16,842 nt of DNA from Eggerthellales bacterium UBA948. Its GTDB lineage: Bacteria > Actinomycetota > Coriobacteriia > Coriobacteriales > UBA8131. Location of the stretch: contig DBCW01000089.1 of assembly GCA_002293265.1 (NCBI GenBank), forward strand, positions 16,053-32,894, given 5' to 3'. A program made the translations under genes and the position numbers. Positions within the stretch are counted from its first letter, which is position 1. Every line of letters starts with the position of its first letter. Shown one piece after another: positions 14,864 through 16,842 of the stretch. Under the pieces are notes generated by a model, which did no database searches, had not been told where the DNA came from, and was given only the letters and a program-made list of their open reading frames with translations.

Positions 14864-15184
14864 TTATATCCTTGATACAAGCAACTGGTTTATTGATACG
14901 CCTTGCTCCGCTGCTTCAATAGCGATTCGCTGATGTTGTTCTTTAGGCATTCTCAAACGAATGTTGCCGGAGTATGGTTTTTTCGTGAACGGTACGGGAA
15001 TAACATCGCCGTCTTTTTCCATTTCATTAAGTAGGAATCTTACCAATTCCACCATCCCGTTAAAGGCTTCTGCTTGAGTGTCTTCAACGCTTGATAACCG
15101 TGGAAATTCAGCAACGGTAGCTATGTAGGCTTTGTCTTCTTCTGACCAAAAAACACGGTACGTATAATCTTCTGCTTTATGCAT
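14864..15184 (-). CDS. hicB: HicB-type antitoxin
   Basis: A protein of 106 residues with the HicB partial-RNase-H-like fold at the N-terminus (YTYRVFWSEEDKAYIATVAEFPRLSS, with TQAEAFNGMVELV) and a C-terminal DNA-binding tail SGNIRLRMPKEQHQRIAIEA ending in SINQLLVSRI, a ribbon-helix-helix pattern. HicB neutralises HicA and represses the hicAB promoter. The start is set at the ATG at 15184 because GGAGG (15194-15198) is nine bases upstream; the ATG at 15193 in the same frame abuts that site and cannot use it. The gene overlaps the end of hicA by eight bases, so translation is coupled. It would repress the inverted-repeat operator in front of hicA. Confidence 0.88.
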   Translation of the reverse strand: MHKAEDYTYRVFWSEEDKAYIATVAEFPRLSSVEDTQAEAFNGMVELVRFLLNEMEKDGDVIPVPFTKKPYSGNIRLRMPKEQHQRIAIEAAEQGVSINQLLVSRI

Positions 15185-15428
15185 CGCTTTCATCCTCCAA
15201 CCTGTCTATGGCACTTAAAACCTGCTTAACTTGATACGATTTTGCATAGCCACCTTTATCTTGTATGTTTACCCATGGGTCACCTTGCCATGGTGTTTTA
15301 AATACATGGTGCGAACCTCTAACTTTTGGACTACCAAAATAGTGAGTACAAACCCTTAAACAGTCTGAAAAGCGTACATTGTTTGGGCTGTTTCTCATTG
15401 CCGCCAAGATGTCTTTTACTGATGCCAT
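15177..15428 (-). CDS. hicA: HicA-type toxin (mRNA interferase)
   Basis: A protein of 83 residues with the HicA double-stranded-RNA-binding-like fold: SVKDILAAMRNSPNNVRF at the N-terminus, VRGSHHVFKTP (36-46) containing the conserved GSHH box with the catalytic-type His40/41, and GGYAKSYQVKQVL (59-71). HicA cleaves mRNA and tmRNA in a translation-independent way and is held inactive by HicB. The ATG at 15428 is preceded by AAAGGAG at four bases. At 83 residues it is somewhat longer than the shortest HicA proteins of about 60 residues. It is the first gene of the hicAB pair, as usual, and is transcribed from the promoter at 15443-15478. Confidence 0.88.
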   Translation of the reverse strand: MASVKDILAAMRNSPNNVRFSDCLRVCTHYFGSPKVRGSHHVFKTPWQGDPWVNIQDKGGYAKSYQVKQVLSAIDRLEDESDA

Positions 15429-15442
15429 AAGTCTCCTTTGTC

Positions 15443-15478
15443 TTGCCTTATGGTACCATATATAACACCATTTGGCAA
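15443..15478 (-). promoter_or_regulatory. hicAB promoter embedded in an inverted-repeat operator
   Basis: On the - strand TTGCCA (15478-15473) and TACCAT (15455-15450) are 17 bases apart, a plausible sigma-70-type pair. The same bases form an inverted repeat: TTGCCTTATGGT (15443-15454) and ACCATTTGGCAA (15467-15478) match at ten of twelve positions. The perfect 12-base palindrome TATGGTACCATA (15449-15460) adds a further half-site. This spacing of TATGGT/ACCAT half-sites fits binding by HicB dimers and autorepression. Confidence 0.65.
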
Positions 15479-15485
15479 GTTTAAC

Positions 15486-16103
15486 TTACTTATCGGTGTG
15501 TGCACGTATATACCGTTTCATCTGTGCGTCAAATTCTTTGTCACGCAAGTATTTATCTTTTCTTTCTTTGATTTCGTCATCAATAGCTCTACGTTCTTCT
15601 GCTGACGGATAGTCATTTTTCAAAACTCTTGTAACATACCTTGACCAAAATATTTCATTCGGTATTTCGTCTTTATTGGCTGGTACATTTTCCTTGTCGA
15701 TGCACCCATATCTTTCAAGGTCGCCCAATATCGTCTTGTACGTCTCTACTTCTTCCACCGTTCCACTTAGTTTTTCTTGGATGTGTCTCTCTCGTGTCTC
15801 TTGTGTAAGGCTGTCCAGAAATGTAAGTTCGTCTTGTCGTTCTTTGGCTTCTTTGTCTGTTTGTATGTGGAGTGGTGCTCCAACCTCTTTGATAATAGCT
15901 CGCATCTTTTTGGTGTCTTCATTGTTGCTCAAAAACATCTCTATTAGCATTCCGATTGATATGCCAAAGGCAAGAAATGAGATAGACCAAAACGCAACAA
16001 CCGCAGGGTTATATGACGTTGCGGACGAACTCAAAACTATGGCAGCGACGATAGAAACCGCACCGACGATAATGGTAGCTATTATTCCTTTTCTGTTCCC
16101 CAT
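15486..16103 (-). CDS. Two-helix membrane protein with a long charged cytoplasmic domain, linked to the repressor
   Basis: I do not recognise a named family. From the chosen ATG the protein has 205 residues: two membrane helices (about 7-25, IIATIIVGAVSIVAAIV, and 34-58, PAVVAFWSISFLAFGISIGM), a short loop between them, then about 145 highly charged residues with helical and coiled-coil character (KERQDELTFLDSL, EERRAIDDEIKERKDKYLRD). The ATG at 16103 begins two bases after the repressor stop, so the two genes are translationally coupled; an earlier in-frame ATG at 16139 lies inside the repressor gene. Membrane proteins in this position next to a prophage repressor are often lysogenic-conversion or superinfection-exclusion factors, which is an inference here. 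The 3' end lies only eight bases from the hicAB operator. Confidence 0.72.
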   Translation of the reverse strand: MGNRKGIIATIIVGAVSIVAAIVLSSSATSYNPAVVAFWSISFLAFGISIGMLIEMFLSNNEDTKKMRAIIKEVGAPLHIQTDKEAKERQDELTFLDSLTQETRERHIQEKLSGTVEEVETYKTILGDLERYGCIDKENVPANKDEIPNEIFWSRYVTRVLKNDYPSAEERRAIDDEIKERKDKYLRDKEFDAQMKRYIRAHTDK

Positions 16104-16105
16104 AT

Positions 16106-16771
16106 CTACCGTCGTCTCTGCCAAGGTATGACGGCACACACCATCTTGCCCAACACCTTGAAGTACGGAGCGTCCGGGTCATCGGATGCAAGAAAACGTA
16201 CACGATGCCGGTCATTCGTGCTGTCGGGTTTTAGGAACACCCCCTCGGGCGCGAACTTCACATGTTTCAGCGTCGCGTCATCGCCGTTGACGATGACGGC
16301 CGCGACATCATTTTCAGTAAGCTCCGTCTCTGGGTTCTTGATGGGTGCTATAGCTACGTAGGTACCGTCCTGCACGATCTGATTCATCGAATCTCCTGAC
16401 GCGACGACGTAAAAGACATTGGGGTATTCCTCAAGTATATCCGGCGGTATCCAGTATTTTTCATCGGATTGCTCTATCGCTTCGCGTTCTTCACCAGCAG
16501 CAATGCGCCCTACTACTGTGGCATATGTATATGATGGTACAGCGGTTATGCGCCGCCCCTTTTGGGAAGCCAGACCGAACGTATCGGAAGTGAGGTCGTC
16601 CATAGTTATCCCGTAGTGGTCTGCTATATTTTTTATGTAGTTTACTTTGGGTTGTGCCCCTTGCTTCCATTGTGTGATAGCAGATGGTGAAACACCTGCA
16701 ATATCCGCTAACGTATCCTGTGTAATGTCATGTCTGACCATCAATACTTCGAGGTTATCAAAAAGAGACAT
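16106..16771 (-). CDS. Prophage CI-like repressor: XRE helix-turn-helix plus S24 (LexA-type) peptidase domain
   Basis: The protein has 221 residues. Residues about 17-38 form the helix-turn-helix (TQDTLADIAGVSPSAITQWK). A linker leads to the cleavage site in GRIAAGEE (Ala92-Gly93), and the S24 domain has Ser128 in ASGDSMNQIV and Lys169 in ATLKHVKF as the Ser-Lys dyad. It should keep the element silent and self-cleave when RecA is activated by DNA damage, inducing excision. The ATG at 16771 has AGGAG eight bases upstream, preferable to a GTG at 16780 overlapping that site. The G+C content is uneven: about 56 % by hand count over 16141-16320 inside the S24 part, against about 36 % over 15541-15720 in the neighbouring gene. 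The next gene is two bases downstream. Confidence 0.93.
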   Translation of the reverse strand: MSLFDNLEVLMVRHDITQDTLADIAGVSPSAITQWKQGAQPKVNYIKNIADHYGITMDDLTSDTFGLASQKGRRITAVPSYTYATVVGRIAAGEEREAIEQSDEKYWIPPDILEEYPNVFYVVASGDSMNQIVQDGTYVAIAPIKNPETELTENDVAAVIVNGDDATLKHVKFAPEGVFLKPDSTNDRHRVRFLASDDPDAPYFKVLGKMVCAVIPWQRRR

Positions 16772-16790
16772 AATAATCACTCCTAGCTAA

Positions 16791-16842
16791 AATATTAAGA
16801 ATACTTTACTTCATGTTAAATATATTTACAAAACTTAATATT
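16791..16842 (-). promoter_or_regulatory. Repressor promoter with palindromic operator candidates
   Basis: On the - strand TTAACA (16819-16814) and TAATAT (16797-16792) are 16 bases apart and precede the repressor ribosome site. The region is bracketed by a perfect nine-base inverted repeat, AATATTAAG (16791-16799) and CTTAATATT (16834-16842), and contains the 12-base palindrome TAAATATATTTA (16817-16828) over the -35. These are candidate binding sites of the repressor; a divergent gene probably begins beyond the window. Confidence 0.5.

Noticed and set aside
15676..16131. A 151-codon + strand frame opposite the membrane protein
   Set aside because: It is Ser-rich, is the complement of a gene with membrane helices and a coupled start, and has no signals of its own.

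Overview
The window shows a low-to-moderate G+C bacterial chromosome carrying a housekeeping block followed by the start of an integrated mobile element. The rel gene next to a glyoxalase-II-like hydrolase (as in Mycobacterium), a bifunctional Rel, TGA used as a stop and AGGAG-type ribosome sites suggest an actinobacterium, possibly a Coriobacteriia/Atopobiaceae-type anaerobe. That assignment is an inference from gene content; no rRNA or other phylogenetic marker is present.

Bases 1-7441 (+ strand) hold one tightly packed gene series. It begins with the 3' part of a RecJ nuclease that reads without a stop into a RecQ-like helicase. Next come the bifunctional (p)ppGpp synthetase/hydrolase rel, a metallo-beta-lactamase-fold hydrolase (ATGA overlap with rel), a two-domain NAD+ synthetase whose glutaminase domain has lost its catalytic residues, and an EamA-type transporter. 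A separately initiated class I fructose-bisphosphate aldolase (7501-8439) follows. It converges on a divergent methionyl-tRNA synthetase (8539-10614, - strand), with two strong hairpins between them. A class II aldolase/adducin-family protein (10772-11476) and queA (11478-12545) follow on the + strand.

Bases 12546-12988 are non-coding and contain the left junction of a mobile element. A 24-base - strand fragment (12783-12806) matches the T-loop, acceptor strand and CCA end of a tRNA, probably tRNA-Leu, but the rest of the tRNA is not there. Beside it are short repeats that look like integrase arm sites, then a tyrosine-recombinase gene. From there to the end of the window all genes are on the - strand: integrase, a DUF2283 protein, a 58-residue protein, a HicAB toxin-antitoxin pair, a two-helix membrane protein and a LexA/CI-like S24 repressor. 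This is the lysogeny/integration end of a prophage or integrative element; the other end lies beyond 16842.

The most interesting points are the RecJ-RecQ fusion, the NAD+ synthetase with a dead glutaminase domain, the methionyl-tRNA synthetase with altered KMSKS and zinc motifs, the tRNA-end attachment site, the HicAB promoter buried in an inverted-repeat operator, hairpins in front of the integrase start, and a repressor-coupled membrane protein that could be a superinfection-exclusion or defence factor. No clearly new multi-gene system was recognised; the accessory genes at 14150-16103 are the best place to look.
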